Assembly: GCF_964340395.1 (NCBI RefSeq)
Contig: NC_135553.1
Coordinates: forward strand, 22,845,449 to 22,909,448
DNA length: 64,000 nucleotides
Direction of reading: 5' to 3'
Origin: Glandiceps talaboti
Lineage: Eukaryota > Hemichordata > Enteropneusta > Spengelidae
How positions within the stretch are numbered: position 1 is the first letter of the stretch; each line of letters starts with the position of its first letter. This document shows positions 10,008 to 21,003 of this stretch, in pieces. The translations under genes were made by a program, and so were the position numbers. A model generated the notes under the pieces. That model was not told the origin of the DNA, did not search any database, and saw nothing but the letters and a program-made list of their open reading frames with translations.

Positions 10008-12429
10008 AGAATTTCTGGCAACAATGAATGATATAATGAACCCAGAAAAATTCATTACAACAATGAACAAACAGACGAAGTTGGGGCTGATCTGCAACCT
10101 AAGGAAAACTGACTTATATAATTACATCCAAAACAAAGTAGCTTTGTACTATAAACAAGCCCTAGAAGAAAATCAAGACACCAGACCAAAAAATCAGCAC
10201 AAGTTGCATTGGATACGACAAGGCGAACAAGGTGTTTGTTCTCTCTAATACAGTAAGTTACTACTTAAATTACATTACATTGAAACATTATGTAATTGAG
10301 TTTCACTTAGCATGTCACAATTACTGTAAAAAGACTGAAACATTCCTGTCGAATGTTTAATTTAACCAAACTGATTCATAAAGTAAGGAAAACATTATAA
10401 ATTGATTTTATGTATATTCATGAAATGAAATGGTAAACCTTATGCAAATGAGAGTATTTACAAACTCATCATATCACTTCACAATTCTTATTTTATTATA
10501 ATTCAGTGTAGCTTGTGGTTTTTATAGAGTTCGATAATCAACATGCCAGTTCAAAACTCTTGCTCCAAAAATTTAATTTCGCCCCTTTTAGATCGTAATC
10601 TATACGTTATAATAAAGTTGTTTGAGTATTCTTCTTTTGTGTGTGTGTCCTATAAAAGATGCTCATTTTATGTATTGGGAATATCTTACCATACCCATTT
10701 CATAACCTGGGCAATGCGATTGCCTATTTCAAGAAGTGGGCAAAGTTACCTACCCATTTTATGAATTGGGCAATTTCACAGATTGGTGTAACATATATAC
10801 AATGTATACCGGTATACATGTAGTCGTTGGCTTACTTCTGACACTTGGGGAATGTGAACTTAACTCTATATAACTTTACTAGTATTTTACAGTGTATGAA
10901 AGAATGCTGTAATGTTTAATCCTTGGTTTCATGAAACAGTTGCAGTTCTCTGATCAAGGAGTTATATTGGACGACATGAAATTTATAGTGACCGAGGATA
11001 CCAAGCACTTGGTGCCAACAATTGATTTGCCATTGCACAACAGTGAACAACCACTACACAAATTGTTATGATTGATTTGAATACTCGTGGATTAATATAT
11101 ATAAAATTGGATGCATATTTTTTACTTAGAGCCATTTGGGTCAAGAAAGTTAAAATCCAAAACTACTGGGCAGATTAGCCTGAAATTTGATGGGAATGTT
11201 ATTGTTAAATTGGCGACCATTTAGCAGCAGAAGATGGGACTAAATACAGGTCATGTGTCCTTGACAACAGTTGCACATTTAGTAGTCACAGTGTATCAAT
11301 AGCAGATGCAGAGATTTTGAACCACCCATAGGGGGTCACAGGAATGGTCCCTATGTGTCTGTCTGTGGCCATGAACTGGCAGATTTTGTTTAAATGTGTT
11401 AAAAAGCTAACATACAATACTGGGCATAAGCTTTTTGGCAAGTTGTGATTTTTTTTTAAATATGGAAAGTCATTAATTATTTGTCTCTTTAATATCTTCT
11501 ACAGGCGATATTCATGCACAACTGCCAGCAGTGGGAGTGCTTGCTGAAGGCCTCATGGCAATGCACTGCCTCAGGGTAGTGGAAAGCTTTGGGAGCTGCC
11601 CACTGATTGTGGCATACTCGAAGGATGTTGATACAAGAAAAACGACAAGTCTCAAAATACTGCTTCAGTTATGTGGGATGGCGACTGAAGGTGTTGGTTT
11701 TCATTCCAGCATAACTGAAGCAGTACTCAAGAAAATACTAAATCAGTTTTCGATGCCATGTGTCATTGACGATTTAGATTCAGTCAATGGTATTGAAAGA
11801 TTAGCTGTACGGTAGTTTAATGGTGGATCCCAAACAGATTCTCATGGTACATACACCCCATTAACAACATTTTTGTGTAGTGCCAATTTCTCAATTGGAG
11901 ATAATGCAAGGTAAGAATAATGCATCTTTTCATTTTAATATCTTTCAAGAATTAAACCAGAAGGGTTACTAAAGGTACAAGCCATTATGTGAAAAACATT
12001 ATGAGCAATGTGATTGTCGACAATTAATATTATCAGGGACTGTTCAGTATTTGTCATTTTTTACTGGGACACGTGATCAAATCTGTTGACGAGGATCACC
12101 CATCGCTAATTGATATGTATGCACCTTGATTTGGCGAAATTGTTCAACCTCAGACTACTGAAAATGAGTGGTTTGAGGTTCAACAGGGGATCTTACTTGA
12201 GACTAATCAGAACGCTTATCATACTGGAATTAGTGATAAGGTTTGGAGTTGGATTTAGTTTATTTACTTTGGTTGTAGGACAGGGGAACAGTTAGTGGTT
12301 TTGAGTTGGAACACAATGGACTGAGCAATGCATGCATCAGCGGAATTTCAACTGGATCAGTTATTCGGTAACGGACACTACTTTGCCGACAATGTTGGAA
12401 ATACAATGATGCGGTCAGCAGAGTATTAC
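10008..12429 (+). pseudogene. Decayed multi-exon P-loop ATPase gene, copy 1
   Basis: Candidate exons lie at 10008-10252 (ends DKANKVFVLSNT before GTAAGT, with a frameshift near the A run at 10190), 10940-11069 (LQFSDQGVILDDMKFIVTED) and 11505-11910 (AG/ and /GTAAGA). The third exon reads GVLAEGLMAMHCLRVVESFG, then a ruined Walker A, SKDVDTRKTTSLK, where the glycines are lost but KTT is kept, then a Walker B-like CVIDDLDS and FNGGSQTD...TYTPLTTFLCSANF. An in-frame TAG at 11813-11815 separates LAVR from FNGG. A further coding-like stretch, GHVIKSVDEDHPSLID, follows near 12067 and is also stopped. The layout resembles helicase/primase-type ATPase genes of mobile origin, which is an inference. 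The gene is dead. Confidence 0.55.
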
Positions 12430-13161
12430 AGCCCTTCTCAAAATAGAGTTCAGGTTTTATGGTCAAATATGTTTGATATAGGCCACATTTAATCAAGTAA
12501 CATCAACAAGTGAGATAAGTACCCTCTGTCCAATTAGTGTACCTCCATGGGTGGTGTAGCCAGAGAATAAAAGTATACTATAAAACAGCGAGTGCCAAGT
12601 TGAAACCACTCATTGCTTCCCGCATTTTCCACCCACGAATCCTGTGTTCAACCTGTATTAGTCTAGTGATGGACAGTTTGAATAAATACTGTATATACGT
12701 CTGTATAATTTGATCAAGATCAATACATGTATCAAATCATTGGGAAGACGGTATTCATCTGTTAATACAAGAAGTGAAGATTTAGGATTACTCATCATTG
12801 GGGATATCAAAGCAAATGAGGAAAACATACAGACTGGGGATGTAACGTCAGCGTAAACCCCAAGCCTCTTTTATGGCACATCAGAAACTTTGCATCGAAA
12901 GAAATACATGCTCAATATAAAACAAAATTCATGCATATCGTGACGGTGTGCCTACTGACACCAATAATTTTCAATACCAATCAATCATAAGTATATGAAA
13001 TTATGATATCATGTAATCATTATATAATGAACCAAGCTCATACGTGTATTCACATCAGTAAATGTAAAATCAGTCAATCATGAGATACTAAAGTGTATAA
13101 CAAATCGTTGAGATGATATCATACTTGCAGCTTTTGAAAATAGAGCGTTGCCTTTGAATGA
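12430..13161. other. Spacer between the two P-loop gene copies
   Basis: I saw no gene or known repeat here. This single-copy spacer separates the direct duplicates. Confidence 0.5.
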
Positions 13162-14313
13162 GGGGTCACAAGAATGGTCTCTGTGTCTATCTGTGGCCAT
13201 GAACTGGCAGATTTGTTTAAATGTGTTAAAAAGCTAACATACAATATTGGGCATAAGCTTTTTGGCAAGTTGTGAATTTTTTTTTAAATATTGAGAGGCA
13301 TTAATTATTTGTCTCTTTAATATCTTCTACAGGCGATATTCATGCACAACTGCCAGCAGTGGGAGTGCTTACCTAAGACCTCATGGCAATGCACTATCTC
13401 AGGGTAGTGGAAAGCTTTGGGAGCTGCCCACTGATTATGGCATACGTCGAAGGATGTTGATACAAGAAAAACGACAAGTCACAAAATATTGCTTCAGTTA
13501 TGTGGGATGTCGACTGAAGGTGTTGGTTTTCATTCCAGCATAACTGAAGCAGTACTCAAGAAAATACTAAATCAGTTTTCGATGCCAAGTGTCATTGACG
13601 ATTTAGATTCCGTCAATGGTAAAGATTAGCAATGAAAGATTAGCTGTACGGGTAGTTTAATGGTGGATCCCAAACAGATTCTCATGGCACATACACCCCA
13701 TTAACAACATTTTTGTGTATTGCCAATTTCTCAATTGGAGATAATGCAAGGTAAGAATAATGCATCTTTTCATTTTAATATCTTTCAAGAATTAAACCAG
13801 AAGGGTTACTAAAGGTGTAAGCCATTATGTGAAAAAAATTATTAGCAATGTGATTGTCGACAGTTAATATTATCAGGGACTATCAACATGATATCAAGGG
13901 AGCTCGTTCACGTTCAGTATTTGGCAGTATTTTACTGGGACACGTGATCAAATCTGTTGACGAGAATCACCCATCGCTAATTGATATGTACATGTATGCA
14001 CTTTGATTTCGCGAAATTGTTCAACCTCAGACTACTGAAAATGAGTGGTCTGAGGTTCAACAGGGGATCTTACTGGAGACTAATCAGAACGCTTACATAC
14101 TGGAATTAGTGATAAGGTTTGGAGTTGGATTTAGTTTATTTACTTTGGTTGTAGGACAGGGGAACAGTTAGTGGTTTTGAGTTGGAACACAATGGAAACT
14201 GAGCAATGCATGCATCAGCGGAATTTCAACTGGTCCAGGATCAGTTATTCGGTAACAGACACTACTTTGCCGACAACGTTGGAAATACAGTGATGCGGTC
14301 AGCAGAGTGTTAC
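13162..14313 (+). pseudogene. Decayed P-loop ATPase gene, copy 2 (direct duplicate of 11331-12429)
   Basis: This copy matches 11331-12429 closely from GGCCATGAACTGGCAGAT to GATGCGGTCAGCAGAG. It lacks the two upstream exons. Relative to copy 1 it has extra damage: a stop soon after GVLT, a 14-base local duplication before the GAAAGATTAGC word, and one extra G at CTGTACGGGTAG. It also retains about 35 bases (AGTATCAACATGATATC region near 13880) that copy 1 lacks. The TAG at the LAVR/FNGG junction and the TGA after the SLIDMY region are present or implied in both, so the gene was already dead when it was duplicated. Confidence 0.7.
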
Positions 14314-14460
14314 TAAGTAAAATTTGCGGACAATGCCACACCTTAAGTGTGATGATGGAGTATTGGGATGAAGTATGTAGTGCTGTGTCTTATGTAAGTG
14401 TTCGTATTGGAATGGGGTATGGGGTACAATAATGAGTGGATTAGGAAAAGCCTATTTTAA

Positions 14461-15155
14461 AGGTGATTCAAAATGCTCAGATTCACTATCGCTAATTTGC
14501 TAGACGACATGTTTGTGAAATGCATTCTGGTTTTAAAACTTTTCAAAAGCGTCTGCAAACACCTTAAAATGACCTTTTTTCAGTCACTTCCCTTCGGATT
14601 TACTTCGAGAGTTTTCGGGTATTTCCGGTCCCGCCTAGACCACGGGATTTTATGACGTCATAAGGAGACATGGATAACATGTAGCCTATGACGAGCGTAG
14701 TCAACAGGTGAATAAAACTCAACAGCATTGTGAAAAAATACTTTGCTAGTGGTTGTAACAGACATCAGTAAACAAAAACTACACTCTACATGTCTTATTA
14801 ACCAACATTTACCGATATTTACTCACACTTCCTGACTAATTGGCAGTGTCTGTGGGTATAAATGCTAAAATATTATCTCCCCATATTATGGCAAAATAAA
14901 TCAAAACGGCTAGACTACAGTGTAGATATACATAAACACTTGTAATGTCGCTCGCGTGTTTCAATTTATTTTATCTGATTTTTTTTATTATTTGCCGAGG
15001 AGAAGCATTACAATATCTTCGACAGGTATGGCGTCGACAGCATATTATAGCCCACTATACTCGACTATACTCACTGATGTCGCCTTTTGAACGGCGCATT
15101 AAGCAACAAAGTAATCATATTTATCTTGAATAAATATACTAGCTATTAGATTGCC
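14461..15155 (+). repeat. Left inverted arm of the TTAA element
   Basis: This is the reverse complement of 16173-16865, diverged by scattered substitutions and small indels. Shared words include TTATGACGTCATAAGGAGAC (a perfect CRE-like TGACGTCA is inside) and AGTTTTCGGGTATTTCCGG. Confidence 0.9.
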
Positions 15156-16172
15156 ATATTATCAGCAATAAAATTGTAAAGAATTGAGGAAATTTCGTGA
15201 GTTTAGTGTTGTCATTTACATGACTTTAGCAACTCGTCTGGAAGAAAACTTGTATGGTTTCCCTTGTTGCGATATCACTTAATGCAACAAGCGGCCTATT
15301 TAATATTCATTAGAAGAATTCTGTAACGAATCATGGTACTCGAAGTATACAGTTTAGGAAACCAACAAATCAAATGTGTTCATGATATTAAATATGATTG
15401 GATAATATTGACGTCGGCAATCAAGGTCGTGACCCCAGTACATGGTCATGAAAGAAAGCCTGCAACTAGATACTTGGCTAGCCACGTCCGGTCCAGTTTC
15501 TCAGGGTTTGTTTTGAAGTTAGAGACGTTATTTCTGTACGACTTGAAGAATTTTACAATATATCTGATTGATAAATATGGATTACATCAACACATGGATA
15601 AATTTAACCCGACACAAATGTGCGCTGTGCTCTCCCGATTCCATACGTACATTGTACATACACTGCTTCAACTTTGATCGGCAGAACTATCCTAGTATAA
15701 GCTTACTGCCGCGGCCGCGGTGACTGCACAAAACTTGACAACACTACCCCTCTACTGATATATAATAATCACCTGTATACCGTGATAAAAACAAGCAATA
15801 ATTCGAGTCCCCAACAAGTCGATGAGACCTACTTCTGTTCTGTCCGATCCGAATGCGAGTTTCTTAGGTTTTATATGGGTTTCAGACTCGGACTACAGTA
15901 TTACGCCCTAGACAATAATAGATGTAAACTTGTGTTCACAAGCCAAACATGTGACAATACAAGACCACAACGAAAACTGTGAAAAATTTACAGGTCACTC
16001 TCATTTTATATATGGACAACAAAATTAGGTCGGTCACAGTTCCATTTGCATGATGCAATGACTCGGAGCGTACTTCCATATGCTGGGAGCAAATCGAATC
16101 AATTAGTGTATTATGGGACCAACAAATATATTGTGGCACATGTCCCGATATGCCTTCTTGAAGTTTCCCATT
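15156..16172 (+). other. Interior of the TTAA element with an unassigned 114-codon frame
   Basis: The only sizeable open frame is 15333-15677. It encodes a mixed-composition protein with no domain, signal peptide or motif that I recognise, and may be chance. A NotI-like GCGGCCGCGG lies near 15711. No transposase is seen. Confidence 0.35.
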
Positions 16173-16865
16173 GGTATTCTAATAGCTAGTATATTTATTC
16201 GAGATGAAATATGTTTACTTTGTTGTTAAATGCACTGTTCAAAAGGCGACGCGAGTACGATTGGGCTAAAATATGCCGTCCTTTGCCCGGGGATGCCGTC
16301 AAACTTCACGATGGTATCGTAATGCTTCTTGTCGGCAAATAATAAAAAATCAGATAAATAAAAGTCAATGAATGTGAAACACGCGACATTACAAGTGTTT
16401 ATATATATCTAGTCTAGCCGTTTTGATTTATTTTGCCATAATATGGGGAGATCATATTTTAGCATTTATACCCACAGACACTGCCAATTATTGAGAAAGT
16501 GTGAGTAAATATCAGTAAATGTTGGTTAAAAAGACATGTAGAGTGTAGTTTTTGTTTACTGATGTCTATTACAACCACCAGCAATGTATTTTTTCACAAG
16601 GCTGTTGAGTTTTATTCACCTGTTGACTACGCTCGTCATAGGCTACGTGCTATCAATGTCTCCTTATGACGTCATAAAATCCCGTGGTCTAGGTGGGACC
16701 GGAAATACCCGAAAACTCTCGAAGTAAATCCGAAGGGAAGTGACTGAAAAAAGGTCATTTTAAGGTGTTTGCAGACGCTTTTGAAAAGTTTTAAAACCAG
16801 AATGCATTCACAAACATGTAGTCTAGCAAATTAGCGATAGTGAATGTGATCATTTTGAATCACCT
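16173..16865 (-). repeat. Right inverted arm of the TTAA element
   Basis: This arm is the complement of 14461-15155 and ends CATTTTGAATCACCT followed by TTAA. Confidence 0.9.
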
Positions 16866-16900
16866 TTAAGGTTTGGGAGAAAATATTATAAAAGTGGAAG

Positions 16901-17184
16901 GAAAAGGATGTGGACCATAAGCAGGGGATGGGAACCATTAACATCTCGGTCCCAAAACTAAGGATCGGATGGAGGTTCGTTGGCCCACTTTTCCTTCATA
17001 ATATTTCATAGATAAGATACAATCGAATTCAATCGAGCAGCGTGGAAAGAAGAGACACTACTGTGATTTTCTCAATTGATAAGATAAACTCAATTGATAA
17101 GACCCCTGTATATAAACAACTACACTCTCTGAAAAGTTGAAGTCAAACAATCAACGCCGTGTGTGGTATTTTATCACAGAAGGT
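16901..17184 (+). repeat. Dispersed repeat B, copy 2
   Basis: The sequence is collinear with 4915-5188. A short internal duplication of TCAATTGATAAGATAAAC occurs near 17074. It starts 36 bases after the TTAA element ends. Confidence 0.85.
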
Positions 17185-17827
17185 TTGTAAAATACAACAT
17201 TGCCTTAGCTAGACTGAAGTTGATGTTATTATTACTACACTATTACAACACAGACCCAAGAAAAAGGACAATGTATTTTAAATTCAAAAATGTTCTTTCA
17301 ATCAGAATAACAGCGACTAGTGAGGAACAAATAAAATATTATTGTAAATAATTCATGAACAATGAAACAACGATGTCAAAACAAAACAATTTAAAAAATG
17401 TCAAAACCGTACCATTTTTTTTCACAACAAAACAAATCACGTACGTGTCGTGTCGACCACGGTTCTTTACATTTTTGCCACACTGTGCATGGCAAGCCCC
17501 TCATTATAACAGTTAATTTGCCACAAAACTTGAACTTCAGAACAACAAGTAATAATCAACCAAACAAAGTCAATAACTTTACATGTAAACTAAAATATCG
17601 AATACATATATTGAAACACATCTTACAAAAACATATTAGTAGCTTGTATTGGCTGCATCTATGACTGACACAATCGTTCACCGGACGGGTTTAATTTTCA
17701 TATAAAACTAACGATCACAGGTTGAATTCAGAGGAGGTACTGATCATGAAATACCAAAAAAAACACACAACAACGTTGAATTGTACAAGTGCAAAGCCAG
17801 TTTTTCAAAACGGATGGCCGATGGTAA
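17185..17827. other. No gene recognised
   Basis: Open frames here are below 90 codons and of low complexity (Lys/Asn/His-rich from AT-rich DNA). Confidence 0.4.
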
Positions 17828-18390
17828 TCATTTCTCATTCCCGTGCGATGAAGTGTCTGACGGTAAAGGCAATTCCGAAGTTTGCTGTGATGATTGACAT
17901 TCTCCCGTCATGTGCACCGTGTCGTCTTGGTCTTGCGCTGCAGATACATTATCCAGCGATGATACGGCTAAATGAGTTTGATTAGACGTATCTTGATTAT
18001 ACATGGAGCTATAGAAATCAGGGACTGGCTGATAGACAATAGGATTCGGATACAATGTAATGGTACACCTTGTGAAACATTTGCGTGTGAAGTTGAACTT
18101 GGTAAATAATACGGCAATTGTTGGTTTACCAAGTATGGATTGTAGAATGGTTGCTGGTATGACCCGTACGATGGTATAGGTGGTATGATATGAGAAGTTG
18201 GTGTCTGATATAACGATGATGAAAGAGCTGCTGACGAATAGGGAGTGCTTTGCGAAACTGTGACTGTGACGGGTGGCGTCGTTGTCTCCAACACTGATGG
18301 GACTGAAATGTGGCACTGGATTCACTGACCACTATCATTCGTGATGGGAGACTGACAGGAAAGAATGTTTACATTTTGAGAGTAATCCAT
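17828..18390 (-). pseudogene. Broken Ser/Thr/Tyr/Pro-rich reading frame
   Basis: Starting at ATG 18390, the frame reads MDYSQNVNILSCQSPITNDS, meets an in-frame TGA near 18325, then continues in the same frame with SVLETTTPPVTVTVSQS and a Tyr/Pro/Gln-rich stretch (PSYGSYQQPFYNPYLVNQQL). A change of frame near 18060 leads to LYPNPIVYQPVPDFYSSMYN and an acidic tail ending SHGNEK with a stop at 17828. The composition resembles the low-complexity activation segments of transcription or RNA-binding factors. No folded domain is visible. Two independent lesions argue for a pseudogene. Confidence 0.45.
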
Positions 18391-18705
18391 TTTAAGACGG
18401 ATTTTGTATATGATAACGTATTGGGGGAGGATATTTATTCTAGGCTTGTATGTGTAGAATGAACTTTATTAACAGTATGCAATAATGTTAATTTACGCAT
18501 AAAAATAAAATCATGAAGTCATCCACCAATAATTTCATTGAAAATTGTAAATTTCTTGAACAAAACTAAATACCCTTTATCCCTCCTGTAATGGTATATT
18601 CCAACATGTGGCGCGAAGTTGACACCCTGTCAGCTGATGGTAATGTTTATATTACTGAAAATGAAAAAGTGTTTTCAGACGGTTTTATGTGTTAACGCTG
18701 GAAAT

Positions 18706-18892
18706 TATAGCATTGCGTTTGCTTGCATTAAGTGAGCTTCAAACAGAGAAAATTTACGTAAAGACAACAAGATAAGTGACATAAAACAACAGCCGGTGCC
18801 TCTGATGTCGGTTGACGGAAAGCGTATGACTGTGTTTATATCTGTCATGTTCTAAAATAAACTCCCACGGTGTTCTAGGACTGTTCATGCCG
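18706..18892 (+). repeat. Repeat A, copy 2, left half
   Basis: The sequence matches the first half of 2245-2622 and stops abruptly at CTGTTCATGCCG, where copy 1 continues into TCAACGTGACTTCC. Confidence 0.85.
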
Positions 18893-19396
18893 ACTCATTT
18901 ACTAGTACTTGCGTAATGTATATTGACACTACCCTTGTCATAATGACACTACCCTTGTCATAATGACACTACCCTTGTCATGGCCTCTAGTGGTCTGAGT
19001 CCTAACGTTGTACAGTCTAGTTCCTGACCTATTATGAAGATATCGCTAGTGTATAATCGGAATACGGTTGTCAGGAACTTATAGACTCGATGTTACTGAA
19101 TACAGTTGTATTTTATATGTAAGAGTATTTTAGGAGAGAATTTTCCAGAAGCAATGAAGTTCACTTTCATAGATCTACAATAGACTGAATGAAGTGACAG
19201 GGTAGACTATCAATGTTAACACGTTTCAAATTAACGCGCTAGTACCAGCTGATCAATGTAGTTTGACTCTGACTTTGACATGTAACAATTTACTACATAA
19301 ACAGCAAGCTGTGTTGTGGATTGTACTTGCCCATCCAAGATCAAAAGTGGTACAGTGTAACACGTTGCCCGCAGTGACTTTTTACATTAATCCCAT
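18893..19396. mobile_element. About 504-bp insertion splitting repeat A copy 2
   Basis: This block is absent from repeat A copy 1. It contains a 20-bp unit, TGACACTACCCTTGTCATAA, repeated nearly three times at 18924-18980. I see neither clear terminal inverted repeats nor a target duplication, so the mechanism is unknown. Confidence 0.6.
18924..18980 (+). repeat. 20-bp tandem repeat, 2.85 copies
   Basis: The unit TGACACTACCCTTGTCATAA occurs in perfect copies. Each unit contains the short inverted pair TGACA/TGTCA. Confidence 0.9.
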
Positions 19397-19605
19397 GTGA
19401 CTTCCTTTACTGCTGATAACATTAGATAAGATTGTACAAGACGCACCATAGCACATACTACATGTATTTCTCGGTAGGGTTGGTCTTTGAATTTTGAAAT
19501 GTTACATCTTACAGGTTGTAATTTTGGTAAAAATAAAACCGAGTGGTGTGTATTTTTGATTATGGAATGTTTCTCTATTACAAAGTAATTGGCAAGAAAC
19601 AGCAT
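19397..19605 (+). repeat. Repeat A, copy 2, right half
   Basis: This resumes the match to copy 1 at GTGACTTCCTTTACTGCTG and ends at GGCAAGAAACAGCAT. Small insertions (for example 'tagataag' near 19424) distinguish it from copy 1. Confidence 0.85.
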
Positions 19606-20656
19606 GAATACTAACAGTCGCATCGCTAGCCTGCGGAAATGGCCGGCAAGATCGAAGGAATCAATTTGAAAATAACCGCCACACTGAATACACTCACGTC
19701 ACACTAAACTAGATTTCAAAAGAGCATTTTCGATATTTCTAAGAAAGATACCAGCTCGAAACTTCCACAATATCTTTACAATAGTACCTTCTTCATGTGT
19801 TGAATTTTTTAACGAAGTTTTATTGTAACAGTCTTTAGAAAATGTGATTCTGCTATCATGAGTTCAGAGGATGGACCTGGGTTTCACGCTCAAAAAATAC
19901 GATAAATAAGTTCAAATTCTATTTTCACATGTCTTCAAAAACAGAACTGTACGTTCTCCTGAATCTGAGGCTCGAAACAGCGGAGAAAATCGACGACGAA
20001 ATCGACCCTCCGTCACAAGCCTGTCACTAAAAGCGTACGCGTTAAATAGGTCAACCTTGCAATTTTACGTCATACTCTGACTCGTTCCAACAGTAGAGAT
20101 TGCAAGTTTATATCTGTTGTCGGTTAGAAAAGGATTGGTGAAAGAAATCCCACCAAAGAAATACTCTTTGATGTACAGATTTTTTTTTTTAAAAAAAGGT
20201 CTACTTGATATATATTTGTGTAATCAAATGCCTTACGGTTCTAATTATAACCTTTATTCAAAAAACTACTTGAAAGAGGTTGTTACGACATGCGTTAATA
20301 TTGCGGGAACCAGCCAGTCCGAGCGGTCTCATTCTCGCAAACCAGAGCTGTTATTTCTTCTGCTACACTTCGAATTAAAAAACGTGAGACGACTCGTTAT
20401 GAACGGTGCCGTAAAACAGGACGTGGTTTGCAACTATGAGTGGTCTCGTCGCGTCTCAAGTAAAGGGAAGACGGGCCAACCGACCGAAAGTTACACAGGG
20501 CCTAACCGGAAGTACTATACTTAGACTGACGTCCTGTGCAAAGTTTTGACTTGCGGTTGTATGAAGTTAGTTTGCAGCCAATTTACCAAATACTGCCAAC
20601 AACTGACAAATGTGGTGCACATGATGAAATATTTTGTCATCCATTAATAAAGACAG
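19606..20656. other. No gene recognised; one 135-codon open frame
   Basis: The plus-strand frame at 20117-20524 is open for 135 codons. Its product is Lys/Tyr/Leu-rich at the start and Arg/Ser-rich later, with no domain I know. No splice signals were found around it. Confidence 0.3.
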
Positions 20657-20790
20657 AACTGCCCTATATAAAGAGGATTATGGCTAATCTATGCAAATGC
20701 AGGAAATTTAAACTGCTGTACAGAACACTAGCTTCTGGGTCTTGTTTTCAGCAGTTTTTCTGTGCTCCGAGAAACACACAGGTCATGTAT
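20657..20790 (+). repeat. Dispersed repeat D, copy next to the hairpin
   Basis: TATGGCTAATCTATGCAAATG and AAACTGCTGTACA are shared with 49954-50090 and, inverted, with 51165-51300, the outer arms of a foldback element. Here only one arm is present, ending three bases before the hairpin. Confidence 0.75.
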
Positions 20791-20793
20791 CAT

Positions 20794-21003
20794 GTACAAT
20801 CTGATTAAAATCCGATGTGGTGAAAGCGGCTAGATGTCCTTATTTACCTCTATTCATCGTGTTGTGACGTTTGTTTTGTTCGAAGTGATCGCCGCCTTCC
20901 CACGGCGATCACTCCGAACAAAACAAACGTCACAACACGATGAATAGAGGTAAATAAGGACATCTAGCCGCTTTCACCACATCGGATTTTAATCAGATTG
21001 TAC
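20794..21003. mobile_element. Near-perfect 101-bp hairpin (foldback MITE or inverted duplication)
   Basis: Positions 20794-20894 are the reverse complement of 20903-21003 with one mismatch (20883 versus 20914) and an 8-base loop. The outer ends read GTACAATCTGATTAAAATCC. The near identity implies a recent origin. It abuts the truncated 3' end of the retrotransposon on the right and repeat D on the left. A related word (TTTGTTTTGTTCCGGGTGATCGCCGCC) recurs at 56586. Confidence 0.95.

Larger units (their letters stand above)
14461..16865. mobile_element. TTAA-flanked element with ~695-bp inverted arms
   Basis: Both ends read AGGTGATTCAAAATG and its complement, and TTAA stands immediately outside each end (14457-14460 and 16866-16869). 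The arms, 14461-15155 and 16173-16865, are diverged inverted copies over their whole length. The interior of about 1 kb has one 114-codon open frame (15333-15677) that I do not recognise and no DDE motif. TTAA targets are used by the piggyBac and Kolobok superfamilies. The long arms suggest a non-autonomous foldback-like member. A coding-looking stretch in the right arm (minus, DGIPGQRTAYFSPIVLASPFE) has a decayed counterpart in the left arm. Confidence 0.85.

Noticed and set aside
15333-15677. Interior frame of the TTAA element as a transposase
   Set aside because: No DDE or zinc-finger pattern. Described only as an unassigned frame.
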